Assembly (NCBI RefSeq): GCF_000970285.1
Contig: NZ_CP009516.1
Location: forward strand, 1 to 64,000
Length of the DNA: 64,000 nucleotides
Reading direction: 5' to 3'
DNA from: Methanosarcina horonobensis HB-1 = JCM 15518
GTDB taxonomy: Archaea; Halobacteriota; Methanosarcinia; Methanosarcinales; Methanosarcinaceae
The translations under genes and the position numbers were made by a program. Each line of letters opens with the position of its first letter. The stretch's first letter is position 1. Under the pieces are notes generated by a model. It was not told the DNA's origin, searched no databases, and saw only the letters and a list, made by a program, of their open reading frames with translations. Of the stretch, positions 29,658 to 37,674 are shown one piece after another.

Positions 29658-30195
29658 TAGGGCTCCTTATAGTAGTGAAGAATTCGTTGTCCGAGAATAC
29701 GGGTTCGAGATATTTTTGTTTTGAGACCAGGAGACGGTATAGGTGCAGATGCATTTTCATAACCATACCGTCTTCTCCATCTGAATAATACTTTTTTTCA
29801 GTCCAACAGGGTATGAATCCTATCGATCTGTATAATTTTTGTGCACCAGTATTACTGGTTCTTACTTCCAGTCTTGCATATTTGAGTCCGTTTGCGACAA
29901 AGATATCACATATGGCATGGATTAGCTCTGTACCTATCCCTCTGCCCTGATATTCTCTTTTGACGCCGACAGAGAATATATGTCCTTCGTTTTCTGCTGA
30001 ACGATAACCTACTACATACCCCACGACTTTTCCATCCTGTTCTGCGACAAGGAAGCCATCCCCGACCATTTCATAAAAATTCATATACACCAGGGAATTA
30101 TGCTCCGAAAAAGCCTCTTCCTCAATTTCGACTATTTGCTGGAAATCCTCAGGTGCGAACCGTCTTATCATAATCTCATTATATATTTCTACCAT
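29641..30195 (-). CDS. GNAT family N-acetyltransferase (RimI-like)
   Basis: This ~184-residue GCN5-related acetyltransferase has a fold start of IRRFAPEDFQQIVEIEEEAF. The acetyl-CoA motif A is VGVKREYQGRGIGTELI, and NTGAQKLYRSIGF is motif B. It is similar to ribosomal-protein alanine acetyltransferase RimI, but the substrate is uncertain. The C-terminal ~30 residues are an unconserved tail. An alternative start (ATG at 30171) begins exactly at the domain; neither start has a convincing ribosome-binding site. It lies downstream of arcS on the same strand. Confidence 0.85.
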   Translation of the reverse strand: MVEIYNEIMIRRFAPEDFQQIVEIEEEAFSEHNSLVYMNFYEMVGDGFLVAEQDGKVVGYVVGYRSAENEGHIFSVGVKREYQGRGIGTELIHAICDIFVANGLKYARLEVRTSNTGAQKLYRSIGFIPCWTEKKYYSDGEDGMVMKMHLHLYRLLVSKQKYLEPVFSDNEFFTTIRSPISYYR

Positions 30196-30241
30196 TTTAT
30201 TACTTCTTCGAAGGAAAACTATTCTCTCGCAGAAACTTGTG

Positions 30242-32119
30242 TTAAAGTTTTTTAACGTGCCTTGTGTCTACTGCAACACCTCTGCCTGACTCTTCCATTT
30301 CTCTTCCACTCATCGCAGCCCTTCCTACACATAGCGCTTTTTTCCCTAGAACTATTACTTCGTCATTGGGTCTTATCTCTGGATCTGCCTCAAGAACACC
30401 AGGCGCAAGAATGGAACCGCGTGGGATAAAGTCGTCAATCTTTACCACGTATTTCTCACTTTTTAGTACCATTTCTGCTCCTTCAGGAGATAGGGCAAGC
30501 ATTCCGTATTGCGGAACTAAAGTTGCAAGTTGCTTTTTCCCGACAAAGAGCTGATATTTCGGAAAACGACCTTTGACTACAGGCTTTCCTGCTTCTTCCG
30601 AAAATAGATGCCCTGCACCCTCACCAAATTGATAGCCTGCAATCGCTTTTACGAAATTTTTCTTCTCTTCTTCGGCATTCTGACTTTTCCTGCTGAAATT
30701 TCCGGATGTACAGATAGATTCAACGGTATTTTTCAGGCTCGAAAGAGATTCGTAGGACATGAGGCTTTCCTCAGCAGTATAGACTATTTCAATTCCCAGT
30801 TTTTCAGCTGCCCTTTCGCAGATCTCCCTGTATGCTCCCTCCACATGGGCAACTATCACTTTATAACTATGCTTTGAGAGATAGGCTTCAAGGCACCCTG
30901 AAACCCAGGCTTTTTCCTCTTCGTCCCAGTGCCCTGTAACTGCAGTATCATAATGGGCTGCCGGATATGTCAGCTCCAGTTCTCTGGGCACGATTCCTAG
31001 GGGTGAGGTTATGATCACTTCGTGGACAAACTTCCGGTATTTGCCAAGGGTAAGGATGAATTTCTGGTGGGACTGGGACGTTGAATAGGGTTTTCTGGCT
31101 GCACAGGGAAGAAGCAGGAGAACGTCAAGATCAGGAGGTATGTACCTTTCCTGTATTCGGCGTGCAAATCTGACCACTTCAATCCTTGAAAGAGCTTCTG
31201 AAGTATCTGCAAGGAGCTGGTTTTGCCGGAAAGCAGGAACCCTTTCTTCAAGGTAAGAATACTCAAAATCTCCGAGACGCAGCAGGGCTGTAAGCCATGG
31301 TTTGACCCTGCACTGTCCTTCCACATACTCGCGCAGGTTCCCTGACCTGATCTTTTCCCTGACAAGGGCAAGTTCGGTGTCAAGAGCATCCCTGTTATGG
31401 GCTGCAAGAAGTTTTGCTCTGTCAGCTTTCGGGAGAGCCCTGAGCTCTGCAGGTGTGGTGGCAGCACATACCTGACACCTGCAGGGCAATTCTGTCAGAG
31501 AATCAAGATAGAAACTGCCAGCAGCAGTAAGATAGATATCAGAATAGGCTGCAATCTCTGCCTTTGTGTCATCCATTACATCGATTCCCACATAGGCGAG
31601 CATTGCCGCGTTTTCAGGAAGTGCCATGTTTGGCGCATACAGGGCAGTATCCGGAGGGATGCGGTTTTTAAGGTCTATTAAGGTTTCCAGAAACCTGCGA
31701 GCGTTATTTTCCAGAGTCCCTGCCCCTTCCAGTATGTAAAGGTCGCTTTTCTGGACCTCTCCACCTGCTCTTAAAAGAGAACCTTTGGGACCTTCATTTT
31801 CATCACTTCCATTGCCGGAGGAAGTAAATGTTTCTACTTTTCCAAGTGAATCGGCTGGAATAGCAGGCAGATAAGCCTGATGGGGAAGGATTATGAGAGT
31901 TCCTTTTCCTGTCTTCTCACGGATTTTTTTTATACGTGCTTGAAGTTCTTCCCGGTCAACAGTCCAGAGGCTGCCTGCGTCAACAACAGGCCCCGGGTTT
32001 TCAAGGTTTCCGAGTGCTGCCGTATGCAGGGCACAGGGAGTGCGGAGTTCGGGAGAGAGCAGAAGTTTTCCTATACGTGCTGCTCCATCTCTATTTTCTA
32101 TTTCGAAGTACTGTGTCAT
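30242..32119 (-). CDS. arcS: Archaeosine synthase alpha subunit ArcS (TgtA2)
   Basis: This ~625-residue protein converts preQ0 at position 15 of tRNA toward archaeosine. It has a TGT-like N-terminal domain (MTQYFEIENRDGAARIGKLL), the diagnostic ArcS segment PCAARKPYSTSQSHQKF about two-thirds through, and a C-terminal PUA RNA-binding domain (IRPNDEVIVLGKKALCVGRA). The Asp nucleophile context of true TGT enzymes is not seen, as expected for ArcS. An in-frame start at 32254 would add 45 basic residues. I chose the ATG at 32119 because AGAGGA lies ten bases upstream and homology begins there. It is divergent from the GlcD-type gene. Confidence 0.93.
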   Translation of the reverse strand: MTQYFEIENRDGAARIGKLLLSPELRTPCALHTAALGNLENPGPVVDAGSLWTVDREELQARIKKIREKTGKGTLIILPHQAYLPAIPADSLGKVETFTSSGNGSDENEGPKGSLLRAGGEVQKSDLYILEGAGTLENNARRFLETLIDLKNRIPPDTALYAPNMALPENAAMLAYVGIDVMDDTKAEIAAYSDIYLTAAGSFYLDSLTELPCRCQVCAATTPAELRALPKADRAKLLAAHNRDALDTELALVREKIRSGNLREYVEGQCRVKPWLTALLRLGDFEYSYLEERVPAFRQNQLLADTSEALSRIEVVRFARRIQERYIPPDLDVLLLLPCAARKPYSTSQSHQKFILTLGKYRKFVHEVIITSPLGIVPRELELTYPAAHYDTAVTGHWDEEEKAWVSGCLEAYLSKHSYKVIVAHVEGAYREICERAAEKLGIEIVYTAEESLMSYESLSSLKNTVESICTSGNFSRKSQNAEEEKKNFVKAIAGYQFGEGAGHLFSEEAGKPVVKGRFPKYQLFVGKKQLATLVPQYGMLALSPEGAEMVLKSEKYVVKIDDFIPRGSILAPGVLEADPEIRPNDEVIVLGKKALCVGRAAMSGREMEESGRGVAVDTRHVKKL

Positions 32120-32394
32120 GTTTGTCCTCTTATGTCTATCAGAATGTAAAGGTTTGCCCTGCACTTTTTTTTGAAAAAGCTTCTGTTTTCTTACTTTTTC
32201 TTTTACTTTATCTTCACCTTGTCTGAGAAATTGTAAATTCTTTTTGGATCTCAAATGTATCAGGAGGAAGGAGGATGGTATATTCTTATATATTATTAAT
32301 ATTGATTATCTGCTGCAAATTATCTCTCACTTCTGTCCTAACCGTGACAGAACTTTCTATTTTTCACATCCGAATTCTACATTTGAGGTCTATA

Positions 32395-33765
32395 ATGGAT
32401 ATAACTGAAGAGCTTCGAAAAATCGTTGGCGTGCGGCTCTCGGTCTCGCCTTCTGAACTTTATTGTTATTCTTCTGATGCGTCCCAGGTCAAAGGGATAC
32501 CTGATTACGTGGTGCGTCCTAAAAGCACCGACGAGGTCAGCCGTATTGTCAGGCTTGCATATGAAAATGAAATTCCCGTAACCGCAAGGGGAGCAGGCAC
32601 AGGTCTTGCTGGCGGTGCAGTCCCTGTTAGTGGAGGCATTGTGCTGGATATGTCGGGAATGAACCGCATTCTCGAAATCGATATTGACAATATTCAGGTA
32701 GTCGTGGAACCCGGAATAATCCAGGATGCACTTAATGACGCTTTAGAACCATACGGCTTTTTCTTTCCCCCTAACCCGGGTAGTTCTGCAATGTGCACTA
32801 TCGGGGGTATGATTGCTTATAACGCAAGCGGGATGCGCTGCGTCAAATACGGCACAACTAGAAACTATGTCCGCGACCTGGAAGTGGTACTTGCGGATGG
32901 AACTGTTATTCACACAGGTTCAAAGATGTTGAAATCAGCTGCAGGCTATGACCTGACCCAGCTTATGATAGGCTCTGAAGGCACGCTCGGAATTGTCACG
33001 AAAGCCAGCCTGAAGATCGCCCCTCTCCCAAAGACTCGGAAACTTGTAATCGCTTCCTTTAGAAGTGCTGAGATTGCGGGGCAGGCAGTTGTAAAGACCT
33101 TTTCAAACGGGGTCATTCCTTCAGCCTGCGAGATCCTTGACCGGGTTTCCCTGCAGGTGCTTAAGCGTTACGATCCGAAACTTGTGCTCCCTTCGGAGGG
33201 CGATGTTATCCTCTTCGAGGTCGACGGTACTGAAAACTCAGCGCGTGAGGCTGCAGAGCAAATAATAGAGGTCTGTTCTCCTCTTGCTATCTCCATAAAG
33301 CTTGCTGAAAGTGAAAAGGAAATGGCAGATATCTGGGCAGCCAGAAAACTTGTAGGAGCTGCTGTTTCCCGCCTTGATCCCACGAAAACCAGGATTTATG
33401 TCGGAGAAGACGTTGGGGTTCCCATAAAGAAAGTCCCGGAATTGCTCAGAAAGGCACAGGAGATCTCCGAGAAATTCAACCTGCCCGCCATGAAATATGG
33501 GCACATAGGAGACGGAAACCTGCACCTTGCCCTTTTCATTGATGTCCTGAATAAAGATGAATGGGACCGCCTTAACCGTGCCGCAGACCTTGTTCACAGG
33601 ACTGCAATCGAGCTCGGGGGTACGGTCAGTTCCGAGCACGGCGTGGGAGCAGCCAGGGCTGAATATATGGAAGCTCAGTGGGGTCCTGCTCTTGAAGTAA
33701 TGCGCGCAATCAAGAAGGCCCTTGACCCGAAGGGAATCCTGAATCCGGGAAAGCTAGGGCTGTGA
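32395..33765 (+). CDS. FAD-linked 2-hydroxyacid oxidase subunit, GlcD/D-lactate dehydrogenase type
   Basis: This ~456-residue protein of the FAD-binding-4 family has PKSTDEVSRIVRLAYENEIP and [14 protein letters not shown] for FAD binding, PGSSAMCTIGGMIAYNASGM, and the C-terminal signature KYGHIGDGNLHL. It probably oxidises glycolate, D-lactate or another 2-hydroxyacid. The start ATG at 32395 has GAGGTC close upstream; an earlier start at 32275 would add a hydrophobic stretch without homology. It overlaps by four bases (GTGA) with the Fe-S subunit gene, so the two are cotranscribed and probably form a complex. Confidence 0.92.
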   Translation: MDITEELRKIVGVRLSVSPSELYCYSSDASQVKGIPDYVVRPKSTDEVSRIVRLAYENEIPVTARGAGTGLAGGAVPVSGGIVLDMSGMNRILEIDIDNIQVVVEPGIIQDALNDALEPYGFFFPPNPGSSAMCTIGGMIAYNASGMRCVKYGTTRNYVRDLEVVLADGTVIHTGSKMLKSAAGYDLTQLMIGSEGTLGIVTKASLKIAPLPKTRKLVIASFRSAEIAGQAVVKTFSNGVIPSACEILDRVSLQVLKRYDPKLVLPSEGDVILFEVDGTENSAREAAEQIIEVCSPLAISIKLAESEKEMADIWAARKLVGAAVSRLDPTKTRIYVGEDVGVPIKKVPELLRKAQEISEKFNLPAMKYGHIGDGNLHLALFIDVLNKDEWDRLNRAADLVHRTAIELGGTVSSEHGVGAARAEYMEAQWGPALEVMRAIKKALDPKGILNPGKLGL

Positions 33766-34937
33766 AAATTATGAAAAACGAAGGAAAAAAAGACGAAGTA
33801 AGAAAAGAAATTGAGAGGGCAGAAGAATTGAATGGAAAAGTAATAAGCGAGAAAAACGGCAAAATACTGCCCTTTGAAGTTGACCGCCGTTCGGTTTATA
33901 AATGTGTACAGTGTGGAACCTGCCGCTCAGTCTGCCCTGTTTTTGACGTGGTCGGCTGGGAATCAGCCAACACTCGCGGAAGGATGCTTATCATTAAGAG
34001 CCTGCTCGAAGGCAGACCCCCTTCCGAAGATGTTCTCTCAAGCCTAGCTTCCTGCACGACCTGTGGGATCTGTGCTGCCAAATGTCCTGCTGGAGCAAAC
34101 CCTCCCGAAGTGGTGGAAGCTGCCCGCGCCCAGCTGGTAAAATGCGGGGTGACAACCGAAGCCCAGGAAAAACTGAGGGCAGCAGTCACGACCAGTGGAA
34201 ACTCCTTTGGGGAAACAAGAAGCCGTTTGCACTGGCTTTCTGATGCGGAATGTACAAAACTTCCGGCGAAGTCCGATTATATTTACTTTGTAGGCTGTTT
34301 TGACTCCTATCGCTACCCTGAATTTGCCAAAAAGACCTTTGAGGTCTTGCAGCGCTTCGGAGTTACCCTTCTGCCGGACGAGCGGTGCTGCGCTTCTCCT
34401 CTCCTCCGTACCGGTTTCAGGGAAGATGCAGAAAAGGTCATGCAGCATAACCTTGAGCAAATCAGAAAGGTAGGGGCTCACACAATCATCACAAGCTGTG
34501 CCGGCTGTTACACAACCCTCAAGAACAACTATCCTGAAGAACTCAGAGTTATCAGTCTACCTGAATTCCTTGCCGAGCACCTGGAAGAACTCAACCTTAA
34601 GCGTCTTGATCTCACAGTTACCTATCATGATCCCTGTCACCTGGGCAGGCACAATAAGGTCTATGAAGCCCCCAGAAAAGTTATTCAGGCTATCTGCACC
34701 CTCAAAGAGATGAAAAACATCAAAGAAAACTCGCGCTGCTGCGGCGGTGGAGGAGGAGTCAGGATAGGCTATCCCGATATCTCTCTTGAACTTGCCCGAA
34801 ACAGGCTCGGAGACGTGCCCGAAGGTGTGGACTACATCGTTACTTCCTGCCCCCTCTGCGTGAGGAACCTCAGGGACGCAGGTGGAGATATCGAAATAAT
34901 TGATATTGTAGAACTCGTAGCAATGGCGATGGAATAA
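33762..34937 (+). CDS. (Fe-S)-binding oxidoreductase subunit, GlcF/HdrD-like with CCG domains
   Basis: This ~391-residue electron-transfer subunit has two 4Fe-4S motifs, CVQCGTCRSVCP and CTTCGICAAKCP, then two cysteine-rich CCG domains (RCCASPLLRTG and RCCGGGGGVRIG), as in HdrD and GlcF. It probably passes electrons from the FAD subunit to a membrane carrier or heterodisulfide-type acceptor. The upstream gene's stop overlaps a GTG start at 33762; an ATG at 33771 is the alternative. The N-terminal 40 residues are charged. A second CCG-type role, in thiol or disulfide chemistry, cannot be excluded. Confidence 0.9.
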   Translation: MKIMKNEGKKDEVRKEIERAEELNGKVISEKNGKILPFEVDRRSVYKCVQCGTCRSVCPVFDVVGWESANTRGRMLIIKSLLEGRPPSEDVLSSLASCTTCGICAAKCPAGANPPEVVEAARAQLVKCGVTTEAQEKLRAAVTTSGNSFGETRSRLHWLSDAECTKLPAKSDYIYFVGCFDSYRYPEFAKKTFEVLQRFGVTLLPDERCCASPLLRTGFREDAEKVMQHNLEQIRKVGAHTIITSCAGCYTTLKNNYPEELRVISLPEFLAEHLEELNLKRLDLTVTYHDPCHLGRHNKVYEAPRKVIQAICTLKEMKNIKENSRCCGGGGGVRIGYPDISLELARNRLGDVPEGVDYIVTSCPLCVRNLRDAGGDIEIIDIVELVAMAME

Positions 34938-35309
34938 TCTTAATTGTTCCATGTTTTGATCACTGTAAGTCTGGCTGCTTTAAGTCTGGCTGTTTTAAGC
35001 TTGGCTACAGCTTGGCCATCTTGCCTGTTTGCTCTTAGCAGGCTTTTGATATATAGGCAGGTTTTGTCGGCTAAGTTTAGTCTATTCTTGCTCGGTTTAT
35101 CATAGTTCAACTTACTGTGACCCGGCTTATTGTGATCCAGCTAACTCTTTATCTCTTTCATAGTAGTTTTTACTTTTCTGAGCTTAGAAAAAGGTAATTA
35201 GTTCTTTTTTTTGCCAATAGCATATTTTTATCTCCGAAAACAACTCATGTTTATCTAAGTCTCAGCTGGATACGAGCTGGATACTTTTTTTAGGAGGATA
35301 GGATGACCT
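34938..35309. other. Intergenic region with degenerate repeats
   Basis: No gene is seen. From 34960 to 35010 a unit of the type TTTAAGTCTGGCTG recurs. GTGACCCGGCTTATTGTGATCC repeats follow near 35117-35140. Nothing decisive marks the promoter of the small tandem genes. Confidence 0.45.
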
Positions 35310-35567
35310 ATGAGTTGTAAACCGATAACATTTCGTAATGTTCCACCTGATACTTTCAAGTGCATGAAGAAAAAGCTTCAGGATTATGGTATTCATGTTC
35401 CTGAGGGCAATAGAGGGGAACTCTCAGGCAAAGGGGTTACTGCAGATTATGAATGGGATGGACAGTCCAATCTTACGATTACGATCACAGAAAAACCGTT
35501 TATTGTTAGCTGTGATACTGCAGCCCGAAAAATAAAGGACTTTGTGAAAGAGTGTCATGGCTCCTGA
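35310..35567 (+). CDS. Small conserved protein of a tandem family, copy 1
   Basis: This 85-residue soluble protein is of unknown function. Its pattern is FRNVPPDTFKCMKKKLQDYG at the N-terminus, a central acidic YEWDGQSNLTITI strand region, and FVKECHGS at the C-terminus. The next gene encodes a paralog with the same plan, so the pair arose by tandem duplication. The layout (helix, beta-sheet, helix) suggests a compact alpha/beta fold. AGGAGG lies 12 bases before the ATG. Function is not recognised. A third copy nearby is decayed. Confidence 0.8.
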   Translation: MSCKPITFRNVPPDTFKCMKKKLQDYGIHVPEGNRGELSGKGVTADYEWDGQSNLTITITEKPFIVSCDTAARKIKDFVKECHGS

Positions 35568-35609
35568 AAAATCCGGGTAAAGCTTCTTCGGGCAGGAGGA
35601 AAGAAGAAA

Positions 35610-35891
35610 ATGGGCGAAAGGAAACTGGATACTGAAGGCTGTCAGGGGATTAAATTCAGGAATGTGACGCCTGAAGTCTTTTCCTGCATGAAGAAAAAAC
35701 TCCAAACCTACGGGATCGAAACCTCACCTGGAGACTTCGGAAGGCTTGAAGGAAACGGAATAGTAGCCCACTTTAGCTGGGATGGGGAGGCAAATCTAAT
35801 AATCGAAATAAAGGAAAGGCCCTCAACTACTTACTGTGGGCAGGTAAGCGGAAAACTGAAGGCTTTCATGCGTGAGTGCCAGGGATATTAA
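35610..35891 (+). CDS. Small conserved protein of a tandem family, copy 2
   Basis: This 93-residue paralog of the preceding gene has FRNVTPEVFSCMKKKLQTYG, a central FSWDGEANLIIEI and the C-terminal FMRECQGY. The first ten residues (MGERKLDTEG) are an extra N-terminal extension. A GGAGGA element precedes the ATG by about ten bases. The two genes are 42 bases apart on the same strand and are probably cotranscribed. Both keep Cys in the CMKKKL and EC(H/Q)G positions, which could matter for metal or redox binding. Function unknown. Confidence 0.8.
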   Translation: MGERKLDTEGCQGIKFRNVTPEVFSCMKKKLQTYGIETSPGDFGRLEGNGIVAHFSWDGEANLIIEIKERPSTTYCGQVSGKLKAFMRECQGY

Positions 35892-35999
35892 ATGAATAAA
35901 CTTTTTTCATCACTATATTTTTTCTGTTTCAGTTATGGAACTGCCCAGGCAAGTCAGTTATTTCATTTCTATTCCTTATATAAGAAGGCTAGGCAGCGA

Positions 36000-36480
36000 T
36001 TATACATAGCAGGGCAGCTATGACCAGTGCCATTCCTGAGGACAGAGTCAGGCTGTTGGTATCTATCTCAGGAATTGCCTTCGTGGAAAGAATGATAGAT
36101 GCAAAAGATTCTCCGATTGCTATTCCAAAATGCCTGCCTGTGTTTGCAATAATTGAAGCGATAGCTGCTCTACCTTTATGCAGTCCCCTTTATCTCAATA
36201 TTGTTTGGACTCTGTAAAAGGGAATATCCAGCTGCAAACAGGCCCATTGAGAGTATAACTATAATCAATTTTTGGCTTAATATCCCCAAGGCACATATCA
36301 GAAGGGCTGAGAAGGCTATTAACAATCCCGTAGCTAAGAAGTATTGCCATATAGAACGGTCGTACAGCCATCCTATTATCGGAGAGCCGATCACCAAGAC
36401 AAAGGGAATGACCATCATATTTGCCAGAAAAAATTCTGAAAGCTATAGAAACTCGTTCTATAGATGAGGTTAGTGTGAAT
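36000..36480 (-). pseudogene. DHA2-type MFS transporter, C-terminal remnant
   Basis: The minus strand encodes broken parts of an EmrB/QacA-like permease. One open segment gives FFLANMMVIPFVLVIGSP, then IIGWLYDRS, a long hydrophobic helix pair and SLLQSPNNIEI. After a frameshift near 36170 a second segment continues with GRAAIASIIANTGRHFGIAI and ends around 36010. The SPNN and RxxIAS...NTGRxFGIAIG patterns are those of the last membrane segments of 14-helix MFS drug exporters. The N-terminal half is absent. It lies between copies 2 and 3 of the small tandem family. Confidence 0.78.
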
Positions 36481-36519
36481 CTTTATGAAATTGATTTACA
36501 GTGCAGGTAGATATCAGCC

Positions 36520-36680
36520 AGGAAACCCGGAATTACTTGAAGTAAACGGATAATTGCTCATTCCGCCCGGGACAGGGAGGTAAATCTGCGAATTGAAACC
36601 AGATGCATCCCTTAACTGTTTACTGTAGACAGGTAAATGGAAAACTCAGGTCTTTCGTGAGAGAATGTCAGGGAAACTGA
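36520..36680 (+). pseudogene. Decayed third copy of the small tandem family
   Basis: The DNA from about 36541 to 36680 aligns with the 3' half of copy 2 (35610-35891). Its products would resemble NGIIAHSARDREVNLRIE and, after a frameshift, RQVNGKLRSFVRECQGN, but in-frame stops and frame changes break it. The N-terminal half is barely recognisable. It shows that the family was once at least three genes long here. Confidence 0.75.
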
Positions 36681-36996
36681 AAATAAGATCAGCTATTTAT
36701 CTGTCTAAACTTATTAAATTTTTTTTGAGTGAAAAAAATTTTCAGCCTATATTACGCAGATCAATGAATCTATAAAATGTGAAATATACTTTTCAATTTT
36801 GAAGTCTGTTTTCTGCTGAACATCTATAATTACAAATAGTCCCAATAGATTTTATTTGTTGAATTTTTTTTTAATATATGGATTATATGAAAATTATCTT
36901 ATAGTTCATCTAGAATAAATATGAAAAAAAATGAAATCTGATAAACATTAACCTTCAGGTGTTCAGGTTTGTTTATGGGATAATGGAGGTATATTT
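36681..36996. other. AT-rich intergenic region upstream of a secreted protein gene
   Basis: No gene is seen. The sequence is very AT-rich. TATA-like elements occur near 36873-36884 (TTAATATATGG). A GGAGGT ribosome-binding site lies at 36985-36990. Confidence 0.45.
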
Positions 36997-37515
36997 ATTA
37001 GGGTTAAAGTAAGCATAGTTTTAATTTCGTTGATAGCTTTGCTGAGTACCGTTACAGCTGCGAGTGCATGCCTTACTATCGATGTCAAACCATATTCATG
37101 TCCAAACCCGATAAATTTGAAAAATAATGGAGTAGTAACTGTTGCTGCCGATGGTGTAGCCCTCTATAATGACTTTGGTAAAACGTCTGTGGAGGCTTTG
37201 AATGATTTCCAGGTTCTCGGAGTTTATCTCCAAAAAACTGATGATTATTCTTATCCCGAGTCTGACCGTTATGCTCTTGAGTTTGATGAGGATGCTACGA
37301 GACTAGCAGTTGAAAATGTCCTGATAGCACCTTGCTGCGGTGGCACACCTATCGAAGATGATACGCCCGATCTTCTTATAAAACTCAAAAATCTTAACTA
37401 TAACGGTGCAAATCCTTTGCCTAAAGGTGAATACTATCTATTTGTTCATTATACCTTAGATAATGGAGAGCATACATACTACACGGCACTTGATTGCATC
37501 AGGATAATGTATTAA
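36997..37515 (+). CDS. Secreted small protein of unknown function with apparent ATT start
   Basis: This ~172-residue exported protein starts with a signal peptide when read from ATT at 36997: the sequence (M/I)RVKVSIVLISLIALLSTV is followed by TAASA, a good cleavage site. A perfect GGAGGT lies seven bases before that ATT, and no ATG, GTG or TTG is available between it and the TTG at 37030, which would cut the signal peptide. The mature part has Cys pairs (ACLTIDVKPYSCPNP and APCCGGTP) and an acidic C-terminal half. IDVKPxSxPNPINLxxNGVVxV resembles segments seen in other archaeal cell-surface proteins. Function unknown; ATT could also be a mutated ATG. Confidence 0.72.
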   Translation: MRVKVSIVLISLIALLSTVTAASACLTIDVKPYSCPNPINLKNNGVVTVAADGVALYNDFGKTSVEALNDFQVLGVYLQKTDDYSYPESDRYALEFDEDATRLAVENVLIAPCCGGTPIEDDTPDLLIKLKNLNYNGANPLPKGEYYLFVHYTLDNGEHTYYTALDCIRIMY

Positions 37516-37674
37516 CTTTAATGCCGTGAAACAGAGCATCTGGTATGCTCTGTAAATTGTTTTTTGGATTAACTCTTTACATATATTGTAACATTTTTGG
37601 TCTTTTCTCTGATCTTCTCCTCAAAACAGATATCTTTCTTTTGATTATAAACTGATATGAGCTGTAAAAAACTG

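Noticed and set aside
34190-34213. CCAGTGGAAAC followed by GGGG in the GlcF-like gene
   Set aside because: The spacing to the G-string is wrong and the T is missing; it is coding sequence.
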